64,000 bases of DNA from Actinoplanes sp. TBRC 11911 (GCF_012933445.1 NZ_JABBNC010000004.1:310001-374000); one strand, 5' to 3'; shown: positions 8,179-16,223, counted from the first letter of the stretch. Program-made: numbers and translations. The notes: a model not told the origin generated them from the letters alone.

Positions 8179-9158
8179 TGGCTGACGAGTTCACGCTGCT
8201 GCCCGATTTGGCGTCGCGGGCGCTTGGTGGCGGGGTCATTTATGCGACCGATGAGCTCTTCGCCGCGGCGGACCACCTCGTGTTGCCGGAGCCGCCGGTT
8301 TTCACGCCGCGTACGTTCGGGCATAAGGGGCAGGTGTACGACGGGTGGGAGACTCGGCGGCGTCGCGAACCCGGGGAAGATGTGGCGATTGTGCGGTTGG
8401 GGGCGCCCGGGGTGATTCACGGGGTGGACATTGATACGGCGTTCTTTACCGGCAACTTCCCGCCGTACGCGTCGATTGAGGCGGCTGCCGTGTCTGGCTT
8501 TCCTCTTTCTCACGAAATTTCAGGATGGAAGACGCTGATTCCGAAATGTCCTATCAAAGGAGACACTCGGAACCTTTTCCCCGTCGACGATTCGACCCGC
8601 TTCACCCACGTGCGCCTCACGATCTATCCGGACGGCGGCGTCGCCCGGCTGCGCATCCACGGCGAAGCGGTCCCCGATCCCACCCTGCTCCCCGAGACGT
8701 TCGATCTGGCCGCCATCGCGCACGGCGCCCGCATCACCGGTTGCAGCAACATGTTCTACGGCCACCCGCAGAACATGCTCATGCCCGGCCAGGCCCGCCA
8801 CATGGGCGACGGCTGGGAGACCTCGCGCCGCCGCGACGACGACAACGACTGGGTGATCGTCGAGCTGGCCGCCCCCGGCGAGATCAGCCTCGTCGACCTC
8901 GACACGAGCTACTTCAAGGGCAACGCGCCCAGCTCGGCCTCCGTGCGCGGCGCCGACGCCGACGAGTGGTTCGACATCCTGCCGCGCACCCCGCTGCTCC
9001 CCGACACCCCCCACCGATTCCCGGTACGCCCGGGCCGAGTCGCCACCCACGTACGCCTCGACATCTTCCCCGACGGCGGCATGGCCCGGCTGCGCCTGCA
9101 CGGCCGGCCGGCCCCCGGCTTCCTCGACGAAAAGTTCCGCCGGCACGCGCTCCGCTGA
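8178..9158 (+). CDS. alc: Allantoicase
   Basis: Hydrolyses allantoate to ureidoglycolate and urea; 326 aa, normal for the family. The protein is a duplicated beta-sandwich. The repeat is visible as GWETRRRREPGEDVAIVRLG with DIDTAFFTGNFPP in the first half, and GWETSRRRDDDNDWVIVELA with DLDTSYFKGNAPS in the second half. Both halves end with a YPDGGVARLRIHG or FPDGGMARLRLHG strand. ATG at 8178 is preferred, with GAGGGG (8165-8170) at the right distance. The GTG three bases upstream is the alternative. No ureidoglycolate lyase gene is recognised nearby, so the CitE-like DUF6986 protein is the only local candidate for the next step (speculative). Confidence 0.93.
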   Translation: MADEFTLLPDLASRALGGGVIYATDELFAAADHLVLPEPPVFTPRTFGHKGQVYDGWETRRRREPGEDVAIVRLGAPGVIHGVDIDTAFFTGNFPPYASIEAAAVSGFPLSHEISGWKTLIPKCPIKGDTRNLFPVDDSTRFTHVRLTIYPDGGVARLRIHGEAVPDPTLLPETFDLAAIAHGARITGCSNMFYGHPQNMLMPGQARHMGDGWETSRRRDDDNDWVIVELAAPGEISLVDLDTSYFKGNAPSSASVRGADADEWFDILPRTPLLPDTPHRFPVRPGRVATHVRLDIFPDGGMARLRLHGRPAPGFLDEKFRRHALR

Positions 9159-9171
9159 GCCATCATGTGTC

Positions 9172-9507
9172 ATGGCATACGACGAGCACCTGGCCGAACG
9201 GCTGCACGAACGCCTCGACGTGGACCCCGCCGTGCACGCGCGCAAGATGTTCGGCGGCCTGGCCTTCCTGACCAACGGCAACATGACCGTGGGCGTCCAC
9301 GCCGACGAGCTGATCGTCCGCCTGCCACCCGAGGCCATCGAGGCAGCCTTGACCAGGCCGGGCGTACGCCCGTTCGTGGTCGGCGGCCGAGGCATGCGCG
9401 GCTGGGTTTTGGTGGCCCCGGAGCAGCTCGACGACCCGGAGCTCGACGGCTGGCTGGCCGAGGCGCGGGCCTTCGTGGGCACGCTCCCCGCCAAGCCCGG
9501 GTCGTAG
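9172..9507 (+). CDS. TfoX/Sxy N-terminal-domain protein
   Basis: A compact 111-aa protein matching the TfoX N-terminal domain: RKMFGGLAFLTNGNMTVGVHADELIVRL, seen as MFGGLAF, NGNM and the following strand pair, then PFVVGGRGMRGWVLV. In Haemophilus TfoX activates competence; actinobacterial single-domain versions have no assigned function. The start lies 13 bp after the allantoicase stop, so it may be the last gene of the allB-alc transcript. Its final codons and TAG stop are contained in the first unit of the 49-bp tandem array that begins island A. Confidence 0.85.
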   Translation: MAYDEHLAERLHERLDVDPAVHARKMFGGLAFLTNGNMTVGVHADELIVRLPPEAIEAALTRPGVRPFVVGGRGMRGWVLVAPEQLDDPELDGWLAEARAFVGTLPAKPGS

Positions 9508-9832
9508 CCGGCGAGTTGCTGCGGGGCGAGCTGACCCCGTAAGGCCCGAGGCGTGGTCGGCGACCTGGCGTGGGGCGAGCTGACCCCGTAAGGCCCGAGG
9601 CGTGGTCGGCGACCTGGCGTGGGGCGAGCTGACCCCGTAAGGCCCGAGACGTGGTCGGCGACCTGCCGTGGGGCGAGCTGACCACGTCAAGCCCGAAGCG
9701 TGGCTGGCGAGTTGCTGCGGGGCGAGCTGACCCGCCAGGCCCGAGGCGTAGCCGGCGGCCTGCCGTGGGGCGAGCTAAGCCCGCTAGGCCTGATGCGTGG
9801 CTGGCGGCCTGCCGTGGGGGCCACCTAACGTG
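9493..9832. repeat. 49-bp tandem array at the 3' end of the TfoX gene (island A, proximal array)
   Basis: About seven units begin near 9493, 9541, 9590, 9639, 9688, 9737 and 9785. The core is AAGGCCCGAGGCGTGG followed by GGGGCGAGCTGACCCCGT. Units 2-4 are nearly identical, and divergence increases with distance from the gene. Unit 1 contains the TAG of the TfoX gene. No protein-coding logic is apparent. Confidence 0.9.
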
Positions 9833-10070
9833 CCCGGCGGCGGTAATGACGGGTCTGCCGACTGTCGCTCGTGCGGCGCCTGGCTTGAGGGCATAAAGCA
9901 GGATTTTTCCTGTTAAAGCGCAGCGGTGAGCTGGCACTTAGTCGCGTGCGCCTGGCAGTCGTCTCGCTATTCGACAAACACTGACCGCCTCGTGGGCAAC
10001 CATCCAAATAGGACGGTTGTTTTATCCATTTTACGGGCTTTGTGGCCCGCGTTTTCGGCCTGACTTTGAG
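9833..10070. other. Non-coding spacer of island A
   Basis: About 240 bp of lower GC, with T-rich runs around 9900-9915 and 10018-10032, between the 49-bp array and the hairpin. No credible gene, terminator with a T-tract, or known motif was seen. GACTTTGAG next to the hairpin matches the sequence flanking the hairpin in island C. Confidence 0.5.
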
Positions 10071-10387
10071 ACCTTGGAGAGTTGCGCCCACATATGAGCC
10101 ATAACTCTCCAAGGTTCGCGTCCGAGCCGAGAAATCGGGTTAGAGAAAGCGACATTGTTGAACAAAACGTCCTCCACAGTGGACGGGTGTCCTACATCGC
10201 GGACGCCGGGTCCGGAATGTGGTCGCCGGTCCCAGCAGGCGGCTGCTCATCCCGCATGATGGGCGTCTCCCGTCTCCCGTCTGCCGTCTGCCGTCTGCCG
10301 TCTGCCGTCTTCCGCCTCGCGCCTCGCGCCGTCCTCCGGGCGCAGCGGGTCGCCGGTCCAGGACAGTCACCGGAAATATCGGATATG
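10071..10387 (+). repeat. Composite intergenic element, copy A
   Basis: In order: a perfect 13-nt inverted repeat ACCTTGGAGAGTT (10071-10083) / AACTCTCCAAGGT (10103-10115) with a 19-nt loop; a 57-nt spacer; the palindrome TCCACAGTGGA (10173-10183); further palindromic modules about every 20 bp up to ~10262; a 7-bp tandem array (10264-10333); and GGAAATATCGGATATG (10372-10387). About 200 bp of it (10063-10260) is roughly 80% identical by eye to the minus strand of 40550-40340. The 57- versus 58-nt spacer shifts the frame between copies, which argues against a protein. Confidence 0.85.
10264..10333. repeat. 7-bp tandem array (CGTCTGC)n
   Basis: Ten consecutive heptamers: two CGTCTCC, four CGTCTGC, then diverged CGTCTTC, CGCCTCG, CGCCTCG, CGCCGTC. 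It occupies the same relative position as the 62-bp array in island C, between the palindromic modules and the 16-mer. Confidence 0.9.
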
Positions 10388-10596
10388 CGAGGTGGGCGGC
10401 CTGCGGTGTTTCTCTGCCTCAACACCGGCCGCCTCACGCGCGCCGGCTGCACGATCCACGGCGACTCGCCATCTCCTTTTGCTCGTCGCCCGCGGCCCCG
10501 GGCGAGTGGTCACGGGTCTAGTCATGAGACAATGGTCCACGTGGGAATGAGCTGCGAGTACGCGGACGCGGTCGTAACGCGATCTCGGCGGGCGTC
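10388..10596. other. Region between island A and the phosphotransferase gene
   Basis: Holds the upstream region of the gene starting at 10597. No clear -35/-10 pair, operator or small gene was recognised. No Shine-Dalgarno sequence is obvious before the ATG. Confidence 0.4.
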
Positions 10597-12069
10597 ATGA
10601 CGCGCACAGTGACTCTCGTGATTGCCGGTGGGGACGGCGAACCGATCGGGGAGCTGCCGCCGTTCGAGGTGCCGACGCCCTGGTGGCAAGACGTCGCCGG
10701 CTTCGCCGAGGCGGCGGGGCTCAGTGACGTGCAGGTCTTGCGATTACTGGCGGCGGATCGCGCGAGACCACCGGGTGGTCACGTCACGTATTTGGCTCAG
10801 ATATCCGAAAAATCGGATTTGTCCGGGCGCATGATGAGGGTGGCCGATCGCGCGGCCGCACCGCCCCAAGCCATCCGACCGACCGCACCGCAGCAAGGTG
10901 TCCGCCCGACGGCGCCGCCCCAAAGCGCCCGCCCGACGGCGCCGCCCCAAAGCGCCCGCCCGACGGCGCCGCCCCAAAGCGCCCGCCCGACCGCGCCGCC
11001 CCAAAGCGCCCGCCCCACTCTTCCGCCCCAAAGCGCCCGCCCCACCCAGCCGCCCAAACCCAAGCGCCCAGCCGGATTCCCACCGGGCAAGCGCGCCTCC
11101 CCATCCCGCCAGGCCAAACCGCAGCAACCCCAAGAGGAGCGCACCCCCGACTCCCCGCCCGGCCGCCCGCCCTACGCCCTCCCCGGCGGACCCGCGGCCT
11201 CGGTCGACTGGGCGCGCACCGTCCTCGGCAACCTCGTCACCGCCCACCAGGTGCGGACCTGGAACCTCTCCGCGGTCTGGCGCCTCGACGACGCCCGCGG
11301 TAACCCGGTCGCCTGGCTCAAGCAGGTGCCGGAGTTCTTCGCGCACGAAGCCGAAACCATCCGCCTGGTGTCGAAACTCGCGCCCGCCCTGGTCCCGTAC
11401 GTCATCGTCGCCGGCGAGGAAGGCCGCATCCTGATGCGCCACGTCCCGGGCGAGGACGCGTACGGCGCCGGGCCCGGGCTGCGTGAGCACGTCCTGGCCG
11501 CGTGGCATCCCGTACAGGCCGAGTTCGTGCGATTTCTGGCCGACGAGGACCGGCGGCAGATGATCGAGGCGACGATCCCGGACGGGCGGCTCAGCGCCGA
11601 ACACCTCACCAAGGTCGCCACCCCGTACCTGGACACCATCGACGGGCTGCGGGAGCTGATCGACGGGCTGCCGGAGCGGCTGGCCGCCGTGCGCGAGTGC
11701 CGGATCCCGGACACGATCGTGCACGGCGACCTGCACGTCGGCAATGTGCGCGCGGACGCCGCCGGGCGCTGCACGATCATCGACTGGGGGGACAGCTTCC
11801 TCGGCCACCCGGCGTTCGACCTGCTGCGACTCGTGGGCGACCTGGACGATCCCGGCCCGTTGACCGATCAATGGGCGTACCGCTGGAAAAGCACCGTGCC
11901 CGGCAGCGACCCGCACCGGGCCGTCCGGCTGTTGCGTCCCGTTGCCGCCCTGCGCGAAGCGGCGGTCTACGCGGCCTTCCTCGACGCCATCGAACCTTCC
12001 GAATGGCCGTACCACGCGGACGACATTCCGGCCGCGCTCGAACGCGCCGCCTCTATGGTGGATTGGTGA
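10597..12069 (+). CDS. Aminoglycoside phosphotransferase-like (APH/choline kinase fold) protein with repeat insert
   Basis: A 490-aa protein in two parts. Residues ~205-490 are a phosphotransferase domain: VAWLKQV (lysine strand), IVHGDLHVGNV (HGDxHxxN catalytic loop) and IIDWGDSFLGHPAFDL (DFG-equivalent Asp). It therefore likely phosphorylates a small molecule with ATP, substrate unknown. Residues 1-65 form a separate small helical domain. Between them, residues ~90-155 are a disordered array of the nonapeptide APPQSARPT, encoded by 27-bp repeats and preceded by an AT-rich ATCCGA-AAAA-TCGGAT palindrome. The insert resembles the array-plus-palindrome insert in the MoeA-like gene. The stop overlaps the next start (GTGA). 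It also lies directly downstream of island A. Confidence 0.75.
   Translation: MTRTVTLVIAGGDGEPIGELPPFEVPTPWWQDVAGFAEAAGLSDVQVLRLLAADRARPPGGHVTYLAQISEKSDLSGRMMRVADRAAAPPQAIRPTAPQQGVRPTAPPQSARPTAPPQSARPTAPPQSARPTAPPQSARPTLPPQSARPTQPPKPKRPAGFPPGKRASPSRQAKPQQPQEERTPDSPPGRPPYALPGGPAASVDWARTVLGNLVTAHQVRTWNLSAVWRLDDARGNPVAWLKQVPEFFAHEAETIRLVSKLAPALVPYVIVAGEEGRILMRHVPGEDAYGAGPGLREHVLAAWHPVQAEFVRFLADEDRRQMIEATIPDGRLSAEHLTKVATPYLDTIDGLRELIDGLPERLAAVRECRIPDTIVHGDLHVGNVRADAAGRCTIIDWGDSFLGHPAFDLLRLVGDLDDPGPLTDQWAYRWKSTVPGSDPHRAVRLLRPVAALREAAVYAAFLDAIEPSEWPYHADDIPAALERAASMVDW
10803..10826 (+). repeat. AT-rich palindrome inside coding sequence (related to the MoeA-like gene palindrome)
   Basis: ATCCGA (10803-10808), AAAA, TCGGAT (10813-10818). 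The right side AAATCGGATTTGTCCGG (10810-10826) is 16/17 identical to AAATCGTATTTGTCCGG at 37885-37901. The AT content is far below the surrounding GC. Confidence 0.75.
10874..11063 (+). repeat. 27-bp in-frame tandem repeats encoding APPQSARPT
   Basis: About seven 27-bp units encode the Pro/Ala-rich nonapeptide between the two domains of the phosphotransferase. The central units are nearly identical at the nucleotide level, indicating recent slippage or unequal exchange. Confidence 0.9.
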
Positions 12070-13163
12070 GCGGTCCGCGCGGTCGTCTCGTCGAGCAGAT
12101 CCGGCACAGCGGCGTCAAGCTGTCGCCGGAGCTGATCGCGGCCTTCGCCCGGGTGCCGCGGGAGGCGTTCGTGCCGGAGGGCTTCCAGCGGCGCGACGGC
12201 AGCTGGGTGCTGCCCGCCGACAAGGACTTCCTCGCCACGGTCTACACCGACGACGTGCTGGTGACCAAGATGGACGGCCGGGTGCCGACCAGCTCGTCCA
12301 GCCAGCCGTCGCTGATGGCGCTCATGATCATGGCGCTGGACGTGCACCCGGGGGAGCGGGTCCTGGAGATCGGCGCGGGCACCGGCTACAACGCCGCCCT
12401 GCTCGCCGCGCTCGGGGCCGAGGTGGTCAGCATCGACGTCCAGGAGGACGTGGCGAACCGGGCGCGCTCCGCGCTTGCCCGGGCCGGGATTTCCGGCGTA
12501 CGCGTCGAGCAGGGCGACGGCTACGACGGCTTCCCTCCCGTACGCTTCGACCGCGTGATCGTCACGGTCGGCGTCACCGGGATCTCGCCGCGATGGCTGG
12601 CACAGCTCACGCCCGAGGGTTTGGTGATCGCCCCGGTGGAGCACGCGGGTTTCCACCCGGTGCTCGCGGTCCGTGCGCGCGGCGACCGGGTGGTCGCGTC
12701 CGTGGTCTCGCCGTCCGGTTTCATGGTCGCGGCGGGTCCGTTGACGGCCGGGCACCCCGGCTCGTTCCCAGCCCCGGCCGCCGCGGACAGCATGGTGGAA
12801 CTCGTCGACTACACCGGCCCGCGCTTCGCCGGCCCGCTCGACGGTTCCGCGTACCGCGATCTCTGGTACGCGGCCGGCGTCTGGCACCGCCGCGCCGCGC
12901 ACGCCGCGATCCCGCCGCACGAGCAATCCTGCCTGATGCTCCTCGACGAACCCCGTACCGGCGGCGCCGCGATCCTGCCCGACGGCACCGTGCTGGCCGG
13001 CGGCGACGAGGCCACCGAGTACGCGACCGACGCCGTCGCGATCCTGGACCGCTGGCTGGCCGAGGGCCGCCCGCCGATGACCGCCTGGCGCGTCGGCCTG
13101 ACCCTGTCCGGCGACCGGCACGCACCGATCTGGGTGCCCACCGACTGGGAGCTGCCGCGCTGA
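12066..13163 (+). CDS. PCMT-like (protein-L-isoaspartate) methyltransferase family protein
   Basis: A 365-aa SAM-dependent methyltransferase. The PCMT signatures are AFARVPREAFVPEG near the N-terminus, TSSSSQPSLMALMI (the substrate/SAM threshold), VLEIGAGTGYNAALLAALGAEVVS (motif I, split here as EIGAGTGYNAA and the following strand), and the FDRVIVTVGV stretch. The C-terminal ~130 residues are an extension absent from the minimal enzyme. It could repair isoaspartate in aged proteins or, like related actinobacterial proteins, modify a peptide substrate. Nothing nearby looks like a RiPP precursor. GTG at 12066 overlaps the preceding TGA, so it is coupled to the phosphotransferase gene. Confidence 0.78.
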   Translation: MSGPRGRLVEQIRHSGVKLSPELIAAFARVPREAFVPEGFQRRDGSWVLPADKDFLATVYTDDVLVTKMDGRVPTSSSSQPSLMALMIMALDVHPGERVLEIGAGTGYNAALLAALGAEVVSIDVQEDVANRARSALARAGISGVRVEQGDGYDGFPPVRFDRVIVTVGVTGISPRWLAQLTPEGLVIAPVEHAGFHPVLAVRARGDRVVASVVSPSGFMVAAGPLTAGHPGSFPAPAAADSMVELVDYTGPRFAGPLDGSAYRDLWYAAGVWHRRAAHAAIPPHEQSCLMLLDEPRTGGAAILPDGTVLAGGDEATEYATDAVAILDRWLAEGRPPMTAWRVGLTLSGDRHAPIWVPTDWELPR

Positions 13164-13167
13164 TCGG

Positions 13168-14742
13168 CTACCAGCGGCCGGCCATGCGGTCCCGCCACGA
13201 CCGCCCGTCCGGGTCGTAGGCGAGCCGATACGCCGGCAGCGCCCACCACCGCTGACGCCACGGCAGCCGCTCGATCTGGTGCGGCAGCACCCGCCCCGGC
13301 GGACGCGGACCCTTCTCGCCGGACGCGTGCCAGTCCCGCAACCGGGTGGCGGCCGCCGTCACGGTGCGCACCGCGGCCTCCGGGTCGATCAGGTCGTCGT
13401 CGTTCGCCGCGTCAAGGTGTTCGCGCATCAGCGACAGTCGCAGGTCGCGTGCGAACTCGCGGGCCCCGTCGCCGAGCCCGGCCGGATCCCGTGGCTGCCG
13501 CTGGTCGCGCGTCTCGTCGAGCACGGCGTTGGACAGCTCGCTGTCGTGCGTCCACGAACGCCGGTTGAAGTTGTCGCTGCCCACGCTGCACCACACGTCG
13601 TCGATCACGCACACCTTCGCGTGCACGTAGACCGGCGTGCCCTGGTGATTCTCCAGATCGAAGACGTGCACGCGGTCGGGCGCTGCCCGCGTACACAAGG
13701 AAAGCGCAAGCTCACGGCCGATGCGATTGGGCGGCAGTTGCAGGCGGCCGTCCACGTCCGGATGCCGCGGCACCACGGCGATCAGGTGCAGCGACGGGTT
13801 CGCCCGCAGCGCGTCGGCGAACAGCTGCGCGACCTCCCGCGACCACAGATACTGGTCCTCGAGATAGATCAGCTTGCGGGCCCGTTTGATCGCCTTGGTG
13901 TAGCCGCGCGCGATGGTCTGCTCACCGTCCGGCGCAAACCCGTACGCGGGCCTCATAGCGGGATATGTCCGGATGGTTTGGATGTCCAGCGTGCCGGTCG
14001 GGGGCGGATCGGGCAACGCCGGCGGCAACGCGTCGACGTGCAGGTCGGCGTGCTTCAGCTTGTCGGTGACGGTGGCGATCGGGCCCTGGTCCAGCGGCGC
14101 CGGATCGGTCCACCGCTCCCGGAAGGTCAGATCAAGAGCGCCCACCACCGGCCCCCGCAACGCCAGCTGCACGTCGTGCCAGGGCGGAGTTTTCCCGTAC
14201 GCCTCGGCCATCGCCATCGCCTGCGGATCACCGAGGTGGCGCTCGTCGTCCCGGCGGCTGTGACACAGGTCGATCCCGCCGGCGAACGCGATGTCGAGTT
14301 CGGGCCGGCCCGGATGCCGCAGCACGACCAGTTTCTGATGATGGGACCCGCCGCGGCGTACGCGCTGATCCAAAAGGACCTCGCCGCCCGCCTTCTCGAT
14401 GTCGTCGCCGAGGCTGCGGTTCTCCTCCTCGCTGTACGCCATCTTGTCCAGATGGGAGCGCCACAGCAGACCCTTGACGATCACCCCGCGCCGCGCCGCC
14501 GCCGCGAACAGCTCGGCGATCGTCGGGCCGTCGTCGGCCACCCGCTCGTCCGGATCGCCGCGCCAGTCCGTGAAGAACAGGTGGTCACCCTCCCGGAGGC
14601 TGGTCACCTCCTCGGCGAGCCGGGCAAAATATGTTTTACCGTGAATAAGCGGTTCGGCCGAGTTTCCGCTGCACCACGTGGGTATCGAGCTGTTCGGGTT
14701 GCCGCGCTCGTCGGCACTGAGAAACCACTCCGGCAACGACAC
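13168..14742 (-). CDS. Phospholipase D family protein
   Basis: A 524-aa protein with two PLD half-sites. The first is HHQKLVVLRHPG with a downstream AFAGGIDLCHSRRDD, and the second is VYVHAKVCVIDDVWCSVGSDNFN followed by RRSWTHDSELS. The first half-site reads HQK instead of HxK-with-D at the strict spacing, as in many bacterial members. YLEDQYLWSREVA matches the conserved strand before the second motif. It likely hydrolyses or transfers phosphodiesters of phospholipids. No signal peptide is visible. The start is GTG at 14742. The gene converges on the methyltransferase gene with only 4 bp between stops. Confidence 0.88.
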   Translation of the reverse strand: MSLPEWFLSADERGNPNSSIPTWCSGNSAEPLIHGKTYFARLAEEVTSLREGDHLFFTDWRGDPDERVADDGPTIAELFAAAARRGVIVKGLLWRSHLDKMAYSEEENRSLGDDIEKAGGEVLLDQRVRRGGSHHQKLVVLRHPGRPELDIAFAGGIDLCHSRRDDERHLGDPQAMAMAEAYGKTPPWHDVQLALRGPVVGALDLTFRERWTDPAPLDQGPIATVTDKLKHADLHVDALPPALPDPPPTGTLDIQTIRTYPAMRPAYGFAPDGEQTIARGYTKAIKRARKLIYLEDQYLWSREVAQLFADALRANPSLHLIAVVPRHPDVDGRLQLPPNRIGRELALSLCTRAAPDRVHVFDLENHQGTPVYVHAKVCVIDDVWCSVGSDNFNRRSWTHDSELSNAVLDETRDQRQPRDPAGLGDGAREFARDLRLSLMREHLDAANDDDLIDPEAAVRTVTAAATRLRDWHASGEKGPRPPGRVLPHQIERLPWRQRWWALPAYRLAYDPDGRSWRDRMAGRW

Positions 14743-14791
14743 GACTCAACGCTAAGCCCGCCCGCCACCGCACGCATTTCGGAGGATCTCC

Positions 14792-14902
14792 ATGAGCAGT
14801 GAGCCGCTCGTCACCCCCGAAGCCTCCACCGAGAAGGGCCTGCTCATCGGGCTCCTGCTGCTGGTCGTGCTCGGCACGGCCGCCATCCTGCTGATCGGTT
14901 GA
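14792..14902 (+). CDS. Small single-pass membrane protein (36 aa)
   Basis: A short frame with an excellent Shine-Dalgarno sequence GGAGGA (14781-14786), ATG at 14792 and TGA at 14900-14902. The protein starts MSSEPLVTPEAST, then EKGLLIGLLLLVVLGTAAIL forms one transmembrane helix, ending LIG. It is divergent from the phospholipase D gene and converges on the aminopeptidase gene 8 bp away. Function unknown; it resembles other very short actinobacterial membrane peptides such as the 46-aa one at 53.6 kb only in general design. Confidence 0.7.
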   Translation: MSSEPLVTPEASTEKGLLIGLLLLVVLGTAAILLIG

Positions 14903-14910
14903 GCTGTTGA

Positions 14911-16116
14911 TCACAGCACCCAGTCGTCGTCGGAGATGATGGTGACCGTGCCCTTGGGCCCACGGCCGGTCACCGTGATGCCGTCGCCGCCGATCACCAC
15001 GTCGGTGTGCACCGGCGCGTTGTTCAGCCCGAGCTCGGCGCGCTGCTCGGGCGTCATCGCGAAGCCACCCTCGACCGCGAACGGGAAACTCTGACCCCAG
15101 GCCACGTGGCAGCCGGCGTTCTCGTCGAACAGCGTGTTGTGGAAGACGATGCCCGCCTTGGCGATCCGGCTGTCCCGGTCGACCAGCGAGACCTCGCCCA
15201 GATGGCGGGCCGACTCGTCGAGGTCGAGCTGGGCCCGCACCACGTCGGCGTTCGCGTCGGCGGTCACCTCGGTGATCCGGCCGTCGCGGAACGTCGCACG
15301 CAGTCCCTCGACGAGCTTGCCGTTGAGCACCAACGGTTTGGTCAGCCGGATGGTGCCCTCGGCGCGACGCCGGTCCGGGCTGGTGAAGACCTCTTCGGTG
15401 GGGATGTTCGGCAGGTACGCGACGCCGTGCTCGTCGGTGAGGCCACCACCGGTCCAGCGGCTGTTCGCCACCAGGCCGACCGTGAGATCGGTGCCCTCGC
15501 CCAGGTAGCGGACCTCATCCAGGTCCAGCTCGTCGAGCTGCTTGGCGCGGGCGGCCAGGGTCGCGGCACGCTCCTGCCATTCCTTGACCGGGTCGTCGCC
15601 GTCCAGCCGCATCGCGGTGGCGACCGCCTCCCAGAGCCGCTCGGTGTCCGGTTCGCCGAAGATCTGCCCCGCCCAGCCCGGGTCCGGAACCGCGGCGGCG
15701 GTCCAGCGGACGGTCTGGTACGTGCCTTTTCGCCGGGCCAGCACCTCCTCGGTGCGCTTGGCCGCGAGTTTGACCGGGTCGATGCCGTCGAACAGATGCG
15801 GATAGGGGTCACCGATCAGGTTGATCCGGGCGATGCCGGCCTCGTTCCACTCCTCGATCCGCGTCAACGCCCAGCGGCGGCTGGCCGACAGCGTCTCGGC
15901 GGTCGCGTGCTCGAGCGTGGCACGGTGGATCGGCCCGTCACTCCAGACCATCTCGACGTAACCGGCGCCGGCGGCATAGGCCGCGTCGACAACCGCACGC
16001 GCGACCTCCACGTGGGCGATCTCGGTCTCGATCACGACAAGCTGGCCGGGCTGCACGTTGACGCCGCCACGAACGACAAGGTTCGCGAATCGCTCGATCA
16101 TCCCCATGCGGGACAC
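14911..16116 (-). CDS. M29-family aminopeptidase
   Basis: A 401-aa metalloaminopeptidase of the M29 (AmpS/AmpT) family, releasing N-terminal amino acids from peptides in the cytosol. Recognisable segments are VQPGQLVVIETEIAHVEVARAV (N-terminal domain, split around PGQLVVI), GTDLTVGL, NIPTEEVFTSPDRRRAEG (Glu ligand), LGEVSLVDRDSRI (metal-ligand Glu), GIVFHNTLFDENAGCHVAWG (His and Glu ligands) and HTDVVIGG (His, Asp). GTG at 16116 is listed; ATGs at 16107 and 16101 are alternatives because no RBS precedes any of them. Transcription is divergent from the MarR-pirin operon. Confidence 0.9.
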   Translation of the reverse strand: MSRMGMIERFANLVVRGGVNVQPGQLVVIETEIAHVEVARAVVDAAYAAGAGYVEMVWSDGPIHRATLEHATAETLSASRRWALTRIEEWNEAGIARINLIGDPYPHLFDGIDPVKLAAKRTEEVLARRKGTYQTVRWTAAAVPDPGWAGQIFGEPDTERLWEAVATAMRLDGDDPVKEWQERAATLAARAKQLDELDLDEVRYLGEGTDLTVGLVANSRWTGGGLTDEHGVAYLPNIPTEEVFTSPDRRRAEGTIRLTKPLVLNGKLVEGLRATFRDGRITEVTADANADVVRAQLDLDESARHLGEVSLVDRDSRIAKAGIVFHNTLFDENAGCHVAWGQSFPFAVEGGFAMTPEQRAELGLNNAPVHTDVVIGGDGITVTGRGPKGTVTIISDDDWVL

Positions 16117-16194
16117 ACTAGAGGAGTGGCGCCTCGCTTCCAGGAATGGAGTGGGCGGGCGGATAGTTTGCGGGTGAGGGAAAGCACCTAGTCT

Positions 16195-16206
16195 TTCAAA
16201 TCTGAA
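16195..16206. promoter_or_regulatory. Possible MarR operator TTCA-n4-TGAA
   Basis: TTCAAATCTGAA is an interrupted palindrome 18 bp before the marR start, overlapping AAGGAG (16205-16210). Its placement fits MarR autorepression; assignment rests on position and symmetry only. Confidence 0.45.
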
Positions 16207-16223
16207 GGAGTTAGAGTCTGACC

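Noticed and set aside
10082..10600. 172-codon open frame through element A, with partial amino-acid likeness to a frame in element C
   Set aside because: The hairpin-to-palindrome spacer is 57 nt in A and 58 nt in C, so one continuous reading frame is not conserved; the likeness follows from nucleotide similarity.
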